Shown here: positions 40,101 through 52,100 of the stretch, one piece after another
Numbering within the stretch: the stretch's first letter is position 1
How the letters are laid out: each line of letters opens with the position of its first letter
Assembly: GCA_031763025.1 (NCBI GenBank)
Contig: JASSKH010000031.1
Span: 2,666,001-2,730,000, forward strand
DNA: 64,000 nucleotides
DNA from: Macrocystis pyrifera
Taxonomy: Eukaryota > Sar > Phaeophyceae > Laminariales > Laminariaceae
Reading direction: 5' to 3'
Made by a program: the position numbers and the translations under genes
The notes under the pieces: generated by a model
Database searches by the model: none
What the model was told of the DNA's origin: nothing
The model's input: only the letters and a program-made list of their open reading frames with translations

Positions 40101-43100
40101 CCTGGAATGATCTAGCTCGTGTTGGTAGGCGGGAGGCCGCATGTCTGCATGATTCAAGGACACGCTTCCTGGGTTGGGTCTATATATTTACGTAGACAGG
40201 TCTTGCACGAAATCTCATAGAGCGGCAAATTGGGATCCAGATTATCCATAGACCAGGAAATGAGTGACTCTGTCTCGCCTCCTCCCTTCGCCCGACAGCA
40301 GTCCCAGCAAGTTTCCGAATATTTTATCTCGGTCTACGATACCCACACCTTGAATTTGTCTGGAGTTATATCCATCCTCCCCATGGTGCATCCATGCTCT
40401 CAGGCTTTCTGGTGGTTTGCAACTGCTCAAAACCAACCGGGGAGGGGGGGGGGATGCTAAAGACCACCCCGGTTAAATGTTGTTTTTAGCGCAGGGTGGT
40501 AGATTTACCCATCGTGCAAGGGAGGCACACGTACGTTTAGGTACGTCTTGCTGTTCCGCACCCCGAATTTGAGGCGCTCAAAGGCAGCTCTGAACATCAA
40601 AATTCGAACACGATGTAGTACTGTCTGATGGTTTTCGATATCACCACACCGTCATGTGGTGCGCGTACAGCTGATGCTGCTGGACCTCGAAATATTCTGC
40701 GACTCTTTCTGCTTTGCTGTTCGACTCAAACGGCAAGGCGGGATATTGGCAGACCTATTTAGTATCGCCACGCCGTCCTTCGGTACACGTACAGCTGTTC
40801 TGCACCTCGAGAAACGGACCCGTTCTGCGACAGGGGTGGTAGCTAGCACGGTGTTTGGCAAAACCAAACTGAGACTTGTTGGGGGCGTTTCAACAGAGGA
40901 GGCCGCCCATCATCGTTTTCTTTCAATACCTACACATTTCGTGGTAGATCTAGGCCGGGACATGGCCTTGACTGCTCACCAGGTTAGGTGTATCTTGTTC
41001 TCAATCCGTTTCGGACTGCAGTCCCGTTTTGGGGACAGACCCCTCTAATTTTGAGTAATTTTTCGTCAATAATTGTGCTTTAGTCCTCTAAGGGTTGAAA
41101 GCTAGTTTAGTTCAATATAGAGCACAAGCGAAGATCCTCAGCAAGCTGCAGGTACCGTGCTCCCCTCACCGCACCATGCATCAATGAAACAACTGCTTTT
41201 GACGGGCCTAATCCTGTTCCGCCTCGCCGCACCTCCGCTGGGTTGTTCTGGCCGCCACAAAGGTCGTGGGGGTTTCGATGCTCTACTCAGGAGGCATTCC
41301 CGTCCTCTACCTCTTCGCGTCCTTCAGCTTCGCCATCAACTTCATCATCGACAAGGTACGAAGCGAATGAACACAACGCGCGACCGTTGCCGTCTTTGAT
41401 GATGTTTTTTTTTTTTTTGTCTCGATGATCGGCTGGTTCGCCGGATGGCCCGTGTGCTAGTGGATTAGGCTTTCCGGCACGCCACCCTCATAAATAGGCC
41501 AATGGTAATTTGCGAAGTAAAAACAAAACGCGGAACATGTCTCAACACAATTTGCGAGGAAAACAAATCGACCCTGTCCGCCTGTCGGGGGCATACCGTC
41601 ATTGGCATCTTGGCTGCCATCGTGACCGCAACAGCCAATACTACAGCGGCTGCACACACAGCTGGCCCGACCCCCTCCCCTGCACAATGGGCGCGTATAT
41701 TTTCATCGTGGATGCCGGCGTCCCCGGTGGCTCGGTAGGTGGTCCGCGTTCCTATCAAGATCAACTTCGTGGGTTCGAGTCTCACCGGGTGCATGCGCGT
41801 AGGGACTTTTCTTGCATAAAAACAAAATGATTGGCGGAAAGCGCGAGAGCGTGAGTTAGCTAGATTCGATGAAAGTCGACGAGCAGTGGGAATGCTGAAC
41901 TCTATACGCGACGAAAAATAAAGGCAGGGGGGAGAAGGGACGACACCGGTGAGAAGAAGACCGTTGAGGGTAAAAACTCCTACGAGTTAGGCTGGAAAGT
42001 AAAAGTGATTAATATATATATATATCTTTGTGGAGACATTGAACGGTGTAGCACACTACACCAAAAGACGTACCGATCTGAGAGGCTGTCGAAACCTTCT
42101 TCTGGGGGTTTCTACATAATTCAACGTCTCCACACGGATATGTTTATGCCCAATATTATGCAACGGGGGGGGGGGGAGGTCCCGGCGAGCTCTGAAAAAA
42201 TTCCCGCAAAACAAACGCCTCTGTCTGTCTGTCTGTCTGGTTACCGCCAATCAGTGTCTTGGGGCAACACCCGTGGTGAAAACAACCAATGTTCTGGCGA
42301 TTGCGCCCTCTTTTCGCGAAAATGTCGACATCACTGGCATGTCATCGATCCCCACTATTAGTAGATAATAGGTGAGCTAGACAATAGAGGGCCGGCAGAC
42401 CACCGAATTGCACCAGTGTAGCAGTCTAGCTCTCAAACGCTGACGCGTGGCAGACCGCATAAATCTTCGTGTTCCAGCCCGTGTCTCTTGGGTTGTGATC
42501 GGGCCTGTTCACATATCCTGCACAACCTCTCACGAGGACTTGAAAGGAATTGCCGTAGATTATCTATGCATCTCATGACTTTCTTCGAGATGTGCGGGGT
42601 TCTCATTCGTTTTGTCCATCGGTTTCGGTTCCTGGTGGGGGGTTACGGTTTGGATCATCAAGTTCGCGCAACGAAAAGTGTACTGTCGGCGGGGATGAGT
42701 TTTCCATCATCAATCTCGCGTAGCAACCAGTATTGACGACGACCACGACGACACCGTTTCACGGAGGTTTCACAGCTGTGCGCTGCATATGTCTGTGTTT
42801 GGCAATGCCATTATTTCACGTGCGCAATATTGCCAAACTCTCTGTCTCTCTCCGTCTTTGGCGTTCGACCTAAAGCACAACAAGCGTGTTTTGTGCTGAA
42901 AGCTCCTACACCGCTTTCGTTCCATGCTTTTTGTTGTGGCGAACCGCTTTTAACCTAGCTGTGGATCATCAAGCTCGCGCAACAGCCCCCGATGTACACG
43001 GCAGCGTTGGCGAGAATGTTCGTCGGCGTGCTCCCCCTGGCGCTGCTGATGCATATGTCCGTGACGTGCTACATGCTCGGGAACGGAAACATCCTCAATG

Positions 43101-46100
43101 TGGGGTTCGTGAGGCAAGTCAAGTGATGTGCTGCAGTGGGGTAGCTCGCGAGTGGCCGTGTTGTCGGCTGAAAATGGGCGCGCGGGGGGGGGGTGTACTC
43201 ATTGTCGTGCATGGCCGGTAGTCCTTATGACCCTAGATCCTCGCATCCCTACAATGCCGGGACGGAGTACGTCGGGTTTTCACCGACCAGGCAGACATTG
43301 CCTGCACCAAGCGCGAAGCGCCGTGAGGTGTCCGGCGAGTCGCTTGAAGAGCGAGCTGCATTCTACTAAGAACCGCTTGTGGGGCGCTTGCATGAGGATG
43401 ACAGCGTCAATGAATTGATTTATTTTCTGGTGTGGCCACTTCCAGAGACAACAATAGGTTTATTAAGCAACTGCCTCGTAGGTGACGTACCATATACACA
43501 CTGCGCGACACAAGTACCCCCCTCGTGCGGAGTAAAGGTTTGCCCCTGACGAAAATGATCTAACTCGATCGCCAGCAGTGGTAACCGCACACAAATACTA
43601 AGCAAAACGGTACCCTGGCTGTCAATCTCACGCAATGAGAGGCGTGCTTTACAGCGTGTCGCCAACCGACGCCAACCCAATCCATATATACCAGACATTT
43701 AGTGTAGGGGGGGGGGGGGGGGGGGGGGGGGGGAGAACGTTTCGTGATAAAACCGAGGGGCTTCAGCTAACAACTTAACATTCATCGCGAAATGGGGGAG
43801 GTAGTAGGAGCGGCCCCAGTGGTCTAAGCACGTTACGTGCGGATACGAAAACACCACCAATGCTACATATATACACCTGGTATGTGTTATTGTTAGAGTG
43901 CGACTCTTCATGGTCTCAATTCGTGACAAAACGTCTAACATAGCACACGATTCGCAAACATATCCCGTTTTGCCTTGTCACTATATGTATTGTCGTGACA
44001 TTTAACGTTTTTGTTCGTTGGAGACGGTCCTATACGTATGCGTAGTGGTAGATAATACGGTTTCAGGGCCAGGCCTGAAACATTGCCAACAATTCCTGCA
44101 TCCCCACAGCGGTTTCATTTTTGTTCCTAGCGCGAACCACTCAGCAGCGTTGTCAGCCACGGTATCAGCGTGTTCAGCTTCAGTTCCAATGATCGCTCGC
44201 TGACGTCGCGAGGCATCTTTTTGTCAAGTTCATAACAGTAGCGTATGCCCGGAATATATCATCAATGCAGCGCAAAATGGGGCCGGCTGTGTTTGCTGTA
44301 TTTGCTGTCTTGTGGTTCCAGTGTTGAGAGATAAGGGCTATTGACAGTTTTTGTTGCTCTATTATGAGGCGTTCTATCACACGATAGGGGTACGTATCAC
44401 TTAAAAAAAAAAATCTGAAGCATCACGGCCCCGCCCTTACCGGGCGACGCCATGGTTGAAGGATGGGTGTGTAACTTGCGTTCTACGTGGTTGAGCACGA
44501 TGCGTGCGTACACGTACGATCCGCGTGTAGCATCAGTCGAATTCACATGTGTGTCGCCGTTGAATTCCGCATTATACCTCGGGGGGACATACAGGAGGAG
44601 CCGCACAAAAATTAGGGTGAGCCTCTGTCCTGTTAATAGAACGCCTCTCTCCTGCTCCTACGCCTAACATCACTACTGCATCTGCTTTTCCATTCGGTTT
44701 ACCTGACCTCCGCTGCCGATAACAATATATATATATATATATAGTGGTCTCGGGATTGGTTGTCGGGACCGCATGCTTCGATAGGGGGGAAGCTTCATAG
44801 TTTCGACCGAGATATTTATGACCGAGGAACGAGCCGATGCGGCACTATTGACCACACAGGGTATCGAAGGCATGCCTTACTGGTCCAATACGGCATTGAC
44901 CCTTTTACTACCACAGCCCCATTTTTGGGGAGAAATTACTTGGAATTTGAGTGGTGCGTCCCCAAAATGGGACTACGATCCCAAAAGGGTGAAGGAAATA
45001 TCACTCGGTGTACGCGTAGGTCATGGGGATGTGTTCATCGGGGTACACTCCTCGAACGTAGAGGTCTGAACGCGTGTCTTCGTAAAGTGCTCCATCGGTG
45101 ACAGGATTAGCCCTTTCAGTACGAAACTGCAGTCCCGTTTTTTGGGGCCGAAACAACTGCGTAGGACTTGAATGATCTGTCCCCAGAGTCGACGATAAAA
45201 TATTACGGTTGCGGCACCGGCCACTCGCGCGATTGGGGTGTGGTATACATGTTGGTGCCCGAGTCGCAACTCAGGGAGTCTTACGGCACCGGCCGAAACA
45301 TGATCCTGAACTCGCATCGCCGGGGCTTCACGCACGCCTCGCGTGTAGACAGACGGTTGGTAACACCAAACTTGCCAACCATCGTTTTGGTCGCTATCGA
45401 GGGTTGATGGGAGAGGGGTTAAGCCTGCTATTTTTTTTCAAAATAATGGTGTGGGTAACATGCGCGTGATGGCGATGGAGCTCTTCCGGTGAGGAGAATA
45501 CTCGGAATCACTTGACCGCTACTTTGGGCGGGGGTCATGTTTGTTTTGTTTGTCTGTGCGTGTTGTTGTTTTTTTGTCGGCCGCTCAGTGTCACTCTCGC
45601 CACGAGCGACCTAAAATCTCGGCAATCAAAGCTGGGGGGGGGATAGGCAGCTCCCTCCGTTACCTTACAGGCAGCAATTAACCTATTATAGCCTGTCGTG
45701 CTGTAGCGTCGCTGGGCAAATGTGTGTGATGGGGTCTCGTCACCAGCCAAATGCACGATCGACTCACCCGGTTGTTTCGCTCTCCTGTAGTCCCCTCCCC
45801 ACAGTCACCCCGGAGAAATGGTAGGTTTGATACCCACGCGCGACCCCTGTCATTGATGGCGAAACACGATTTGCGGGAAAAATCGGGTTTGGTGTAGGTG
45901 GGATACTATATTCAAATACATCGCTGATACCACACCCACCCGCTTCCACCCGCGCTCGCCGCTGTTCCCATTCGTTCCTATGTATTCAATTTTTCGTCTT
46001 TTTGACAACTAACCGTTGTTACTGGAAACCGCTGGTTGATCTATGCGACACCCGTCTCTATCCGGTTGCCGCGAATTTATCTGGCATGTGTTTCGTTTTT

Positions 46101-49100
46101 TTTTTGTGGTGTGACACCCGATTTTGCACGCAGTGCTGAAGCCGAGGCGTTCTCGGAGGCTCTGCAGGGCAAGGGGGTGTCCGGCCTCGTCACGAACCAC
46201 GTGTTGAGGCGGCACGTGTTCCCGCTCTTCGTGTTCACGGTGATGTTCTTGGCGCTCTACGTGGCGTACAATATCGTGGGCGACCCCCTGTTGAAGCTCC
46301 TCAAGGTGTGCTTGCTTGCCTCTGTGTGTTGGAGAAAAAACAAAATCGATTTCGACGCGAGCCGTCTCACGGTCGTACGTCCCGGTTGGGGTTGAGTTTT
46401 TTCATGCTTTGTGCTTGGGAAAAATGATGAGCGTCGACGGCCTCCTACAAACGGAACAGCTGGTGGACACACCTGCGGAACTTCGTATGCATATAATGTT
46501 GGTTTGTACGGTGGCAGGGGTGATTTAACTTCCAGGTATCTACTGTACGTAGTGCGGAATTGTATTGTTTGTCAACGCAGGGATGCGAGGCATCCGTTAC
46601 AACCTTAATCAACTCCCACTTCGAATCCCCAAGCACTTGCAGGTATGCAAATACCATGTAGGTAGATCTCATCTTTTAGTTTTTATTGGAGCACTGGTAG
46701 ACAAAGTTATTCAATTAGGGTCTTGAGCTAGTGCGGGTTCCGTATTTTTTCTCCGAAAGAGGAGCACGACATACACGACATGCAAATAGCGTTCCTATCG
46801 CGTCCCTTTTTTTCTTGGCAAAATTTATTATGGGGGTCCATAGTTAATGGGACCAAATTTCGTTAGTCAAAATAGGTAAATATATAGGCTTTTATGCATA
46901 CCATAGGTCCTATTAACTATGGTCTCCCGTAATAGTAATTTACACTACGACGTACTCGTACGTACAACAGTAGCTACATAACTTCAGGGCCCGCGAGAAA
47001 ACTTGAACGTTAAACTCTTCTAAAGCTGCGCTCCCGTTCCGGGGACAAACGACTTGTAAAGAGAGTGAAATAGACGTTTCTGCACATTGCAATACTATTA
47101 CGGGGGGCCATAGTAATAAGATCTACGGTACACGCAGAAACCTTCATATTTACCTACTTTTACTGACAATATTTGGTCCTATTTACTATGGTCCCCCGTA
47201 AGACCGCGGTTAGTTTCATGAAGAACCCCCCGCCCCAACGTGGGAATCATCGTATCACGTAGTGTTTATGGTAAGGCACCTAAGAGGCAGTTACATGGTA
47301 CTCCCATTGCTGTCTCTGGAAGTGGCTGCAACGGAAATTAAATTCTCTCGTTGAAGCTGTCATCCATATATGGAAGTCCGCCTCACAAGCGGATGCAGCT
47401 TACCTTTCATGCGACTCGCCGGACACCTCACGGCGCCTCGCGCTTGGTGCAAGAAATGTCTCTTCCTGGTCGGTGAAAACTGAACATGCTCCCTTCCGGT
47501 ATTGTAGGGGCGGGAGGGTCTATGGTCATGCGACAACGGCCATGCATGAGATCGAGTACATCTCTCCTATCGAGTACACCCGCCCCTCCCCCCCCCCAAT
47601 GACCTACGTCGGTGGCGAAGACTATTGTCAAACATGAATGAGAATTGGGGTAAATATTTTTTCATTTGAAGAGATCCATCTGGCAGTCAGGAATAATTTT
47701 CCCCCGAAGGTTCTCGTGTGCCTCTCGTATTAATAGCAGTAACAGGCAATCGCGTCACCGTGCACTCCGTCTCTGCACCAGTTTTGTATTCCCTCGGGAT
47801 TACTGATGGGGAAAAAAAATGTCTTCAAAACGTATAACTAAAAAAACGACAATTACGGCGTCCGCTGTATCATTCCAGAGGGGAAACAATAATCGGAAAA
47901 AAACCCCAAAACGTGACAATTAAGGCGTCGGCCGTATCGATCCGCCAGGCAGGTAAAAAGTGTCAAACCTGTACAGAAAAAGGAGATTATTAATTACAGC
48001 GTCGGCCGTATCGCTTCATAATAAAAAAACGACGAAGACCTAAAAAAAGTGAAAATTCCGGCGTCGGCTGCATCATTTCAGAGGCGAAAAAAAACGTCGA
48101 AAGCATAAACTGAAAAACGTGACGCTTACATTGTCGGCTGTATCATTTCTGAGAAGATTGTTTTTGTCCGAAACATATAAAAACGTGTCAATCACAAAGG
48201 GTCGGCCGTTTTGCGCTATCACGGTTGGCGGGGGTCGAGTAGAATAGATGTCATGGACTCTTCGTACTTCAACGCCAGGCGTTGAACTACATCTGTGCTG
48301 CATGGTAGGTATTACGTAGGCAGCGCGGCTCTCGCACCAGGACGTCCGGGTGCCAAGAGACGATACCACAATGCTTGTCATTAGCTTTCGTCGCTGGAGT
48401 CGCTATAGTCGCCATAGTCGCGTCGTTTGAGTCCCGACGGGGCTGATTTAACGAAAAAAAACGTTCCCCCTCTGTGCGACCTCGTTCGGCACGGTGAATC
48501 GGTGATCAGCTCGTGCTGCGCACCATCATCCGAGTACTGTGTTTTTGGAAGAAGAGTCACAAGGCTGGGGGCAAGGACGCCGGGCATCAACCACGACCAG
48601 GCGAGAGACACAGCTATCGGCTACTGTGTTTCCTATAGGAATATAGGGTGTGATACGATTTTGTAGGGCTGGTGGGGGGTGGTGCTATTAGTGGTGGTGT
48701 TAGTTGTGTTGTTCGTGGTGGTTGTGATGGCGTTAGTAGTGGTTATGGCGGTGGCGGTGGTGGTGGTAGTGGTTGTAGTGGTGTTGTTGATGGTGGTGTT
48801 GTTGGTGTTGTTGTTGTTGTTGTTTGTTGTTGTTGGTAGTAGTGATACTGGGGGGAGTAGTGGTGGCTGTGGCGTTGGTGAGAAATGGTGGTGCTGGAAT
48901 TGATGTCGGTGTTGATGTTGATGTTGGTGTTGGTGATGGGCTTGGTGTTGGTGTTGATGTCGGTGTCGGTGTCGGTGCGGTGTCGTGACACTGGTGGTGG
49001 CGCTGGATGGAAGAAGGAACTCAATAGGCGACCGTTTCGTCCATGGTTTGCAGCAGCAAGGTTGTTCCGGCTATTAGTCGGTAGTCCCTATCTTGATGTA

Positions 49101-52100
49101 GCTACCACACCGATTTTTTTGTTGTGGCAAAAACATTGTTGTGAGCACTGTACTTTGGAACCTTGAGACTTTCGTTCGGGTGCACAATACCTTGCGCAAG
49201 GCAAGCGTCGTCTGGGCAGGGGGGTACGGTATTCCTTTGGCCACATCAAGGTTGCGTTTGTTCCGATGGGCTCCGAGAAAACCGTTTTGTTTTCCTTGAG
49301 CGCAAGCACGACGCGCAGTGTAGTTCATCTAGAAAAAACAGGCCTTCACTAGTCCTCAACCGAAATTGCAGCCACACCGCGGCACACAATTTGTATACAG
49401 ACTAGAGGGTGCGGACCCCGTTTGTTCACTGCACCGTAGTTTTTCGAGGAATTAAGGGAAAGAGAGCTCAAGCGTAATGGTTTACCCAGTAGGTGATGGA
49501 AATAACCGGGTTTACGTTCCCCCGCCCCCCCGCCGTTCCCTGATGAACGTCAAGTAGTGGAAACTCGGAAAAGTAAGAACGGTCCCAAGAATGGTCGAGG
49601 CAATGTTCCAGAGAAGACTAGGGCCGCCTTTAGCTGGGATGACCGCGTGAAGGGGGGGGAAAGCTGAGCTCCGCCTTCCATCGCACTACTTCGAACGCCC
49701 CCGTTTAGACACTTCCCTTGACAATTACGTTTGTACTCCGTTCAGCTACTCATAGTAGCTCAAGTCCTTGAGCTGGACCGTATAGTTTTCCGATGGCTTC
49801 AGTGAACATTGAGCGCTCTTAAAACTCCAACCAACCGCAGGGTACACTGCGGAGTATTTCCGGGTTCTCAAGCAGGGCGAGAAGGTAGAGGCGGACGAGA
49901 AGAACATGGGCTGGGCAGAGTGCGAGGACGGCAAGGTGTGTGAACCACGCGCATACCTTCATTCCATGGGATCGGATTCAAACTTACGTCCATCGGGAAC
50001 TCGATACCGCAAGGAATTTGCCGAGTCAATCAACAATAGTCTGCGGTCTCCTTGTCTTTGTGTGTCTACAGTACGTGTAGTCGGTGTGTACGTTTGCGAG
50101 TGTTATGCTAGTGGATAAGTCAACCGTTGCGGTAAACACGTGAACACGTGAGCACCACAATCGTGTCTGAAAGCCGAAAAAACAAATGTGATGTGGTATC
50201 TCCTCTTTGATTTACATTAGCGTTTTTTCGTCAATGTGATATCGATATTTCTTCGAGTTTCGCGTAGGAAGACTTGAACTCATTCTTCTGAGACGTATAC
50301 ATAGATACTATACGGTATCCTCATGCTGTGTCGACATACCGTCAAAATTAGGCGGATATGTCAACTTGGGTCTGTAGTGGTCGTGCGCGTACACACCCAG
50401 GTTGATTGACCTGCATATTCAACAGCACCCCCCGTCTAATCCCCCCCCTCCCCTGCCCCCCCGTGTGCTTCGAAACCTCTCCACGCAAACGCTTCATGCC
50501 CTTCAATCCATGGTCGCGTGCCGATATCAGTTAGCGAAATGGCTCTTCAAGGACGACGCGCCGGGCCCGAGGGGCGTCCGGGCCAAGAAAGGAGTGCCAA
50601 GACAGACTTGGCAGGCAATAGCCGAGCTGGGGCAGTACAACTACGTCATGGAGGAGAGCGACCAGTGCGGGATGGCGACTAGGTGACAAACAACATTTTT
50701 TTTCATTATTTTTACTGCTGTAAGTAGTACATGTTTCGATATATCGTACAAGAAATCCTTACGTTTCGGGCTGTTGGAATCTGCACCCGAAGCACTCAAC
50801 CGCCATATATGGGGTGAAAATAGCGAAAACAAAAAAAGGCAAGGTTGGTCAAATCAACTGTCCATCTATGATGCCTACTACAGCTAGAATTTGGCGAGAG
50901 ATCCGTCCCAGTACTCCCACGAGTGGCGACTCGGGGTTAAGCATTTCTGAATTGCGCAGCCTGTGGTTCTAAAACGAAACAGCTGGAAAGTAAAAATGAG
51001 ATGATAACTATTACGGGGGGTCCATAGTTAACGGGACTATATTTTGTTAGTAAAAATAGGTAAATATATAGGTTTTTATGTATACCATAGGTCCTGTTAA
51101 CTATGTACCCCCGTAATAGTAAACGCGAAACAGCAAAACTGTAAACAGTGGATAGTGTGTAATGCCACCGTGGAAAGAAAAACAGTAAAACCCTTTGGCG
51201 TTAAACGGTTCGAATTAAAAAGTAAAACAGTAGACAATCCAAACACAGGATTAAGAAAAGTACGAATAGAAAGTCACAGGCACAAGTACAAACCTGTGGT
51301 GTCAAAATATATAAACATAACTATGAAACATCAAACAATGCCAATCAATTCTCAATCAGTCTCCCAATCTGAATCAACTATCAATGTACACATGTTCAAT
51401 CCACACCTCATCACAAGTCGGAGCAAATTATTCCAAGCGAATGCGTGCTTTAATTTTGACGACGCCCAAAAAAGAGGGCGCCCCAAGATATTCCTGAAGC
51501 CCCCGCCTTGGCGGTTGGTAGTATATGGTGAGGCGTTATCAGAAGAGCATCATGAGGTTTTGCGTCCTCGGGTTCGAAATACAAAAAAAAAACTGCCAGC
51601 AAGCACGGGGCAGCTATTGATCAAATGACAAGCAGGTGTTGCACGCCCAGAGCTGCAAATGGGCCGAAACACTCCATCGGGAGCACAACTCCAGCTGCAG
51701 CAACAGCAGCTTCCCGCTTTTCCTCGTGTTGTTTTTCCCACTCGACTTCGACTCCATACCCCAGAACCAGTAAGTAATGTACGCATGTATTGTATGTACA
51801 ATGACATGATGCAGCAGAAGTGTTGTTGTTGCTGTGTGGTACTACTGTACGAGCACCTCGTACTACTCGTAGACGACGCAGCAGCAGTAACGTATCTGAG
51901 CTTGAGCCAGATGTCTTCTCTCCTGTATGCCGTGCAACAGCAATATCAGCACAGTAGTAGTACTATTAACGTATTGGAGATTGGTCCGGCAGTCTTTTGT
52001 CTTGTGACCGTACAACACCTGTTCTTACAGCGAAAATAAATTACAGGGTCAACAAAGGCAACATCAACGACTGCGACAATACCACCGCCCACCATTCAGC

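Noticed and set aside
41440..41475. tRNA-like 'GTGCTAGTGGATTAGGC'
   Set aside because: Resembles an A box but no B box or cloverleaf follows at the proper distance; SINE-D copy 3 starts about 270 bp later.
43109..43114. GTGAGG as donor of exon 19
   Set aside because: It is a stronger-looking donor and in phase 0, but exon 20 requires phase 2, which GTGATG at 43123 supplies.
45168..45407. Candidate exon between exons 19 and 20
   Set aside because: Considered to bridge the two exons, but exon 19 with the GTGATG donor joins exon 20 directly in phase 2, and no acceptor/donor pair here fits.
48381..48611. Minus-strand frame ending in an SDSSDES-like motif, also seen at 52910-53107
   Set aside because: The acidic motif occurs in some transposase N-termini, but it is too short and nothing else of a transposase is present.
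48679..49024. Val- or Thr/Asn-rich frames
   Set aside because: Translations of the GTT/GGT low-complexity tract.
51155..51628. 157-codon plus-strand open frame in intron 22
   Set aside because: No recognised motif, and exons 22 and 23 join in phase 2 without it.
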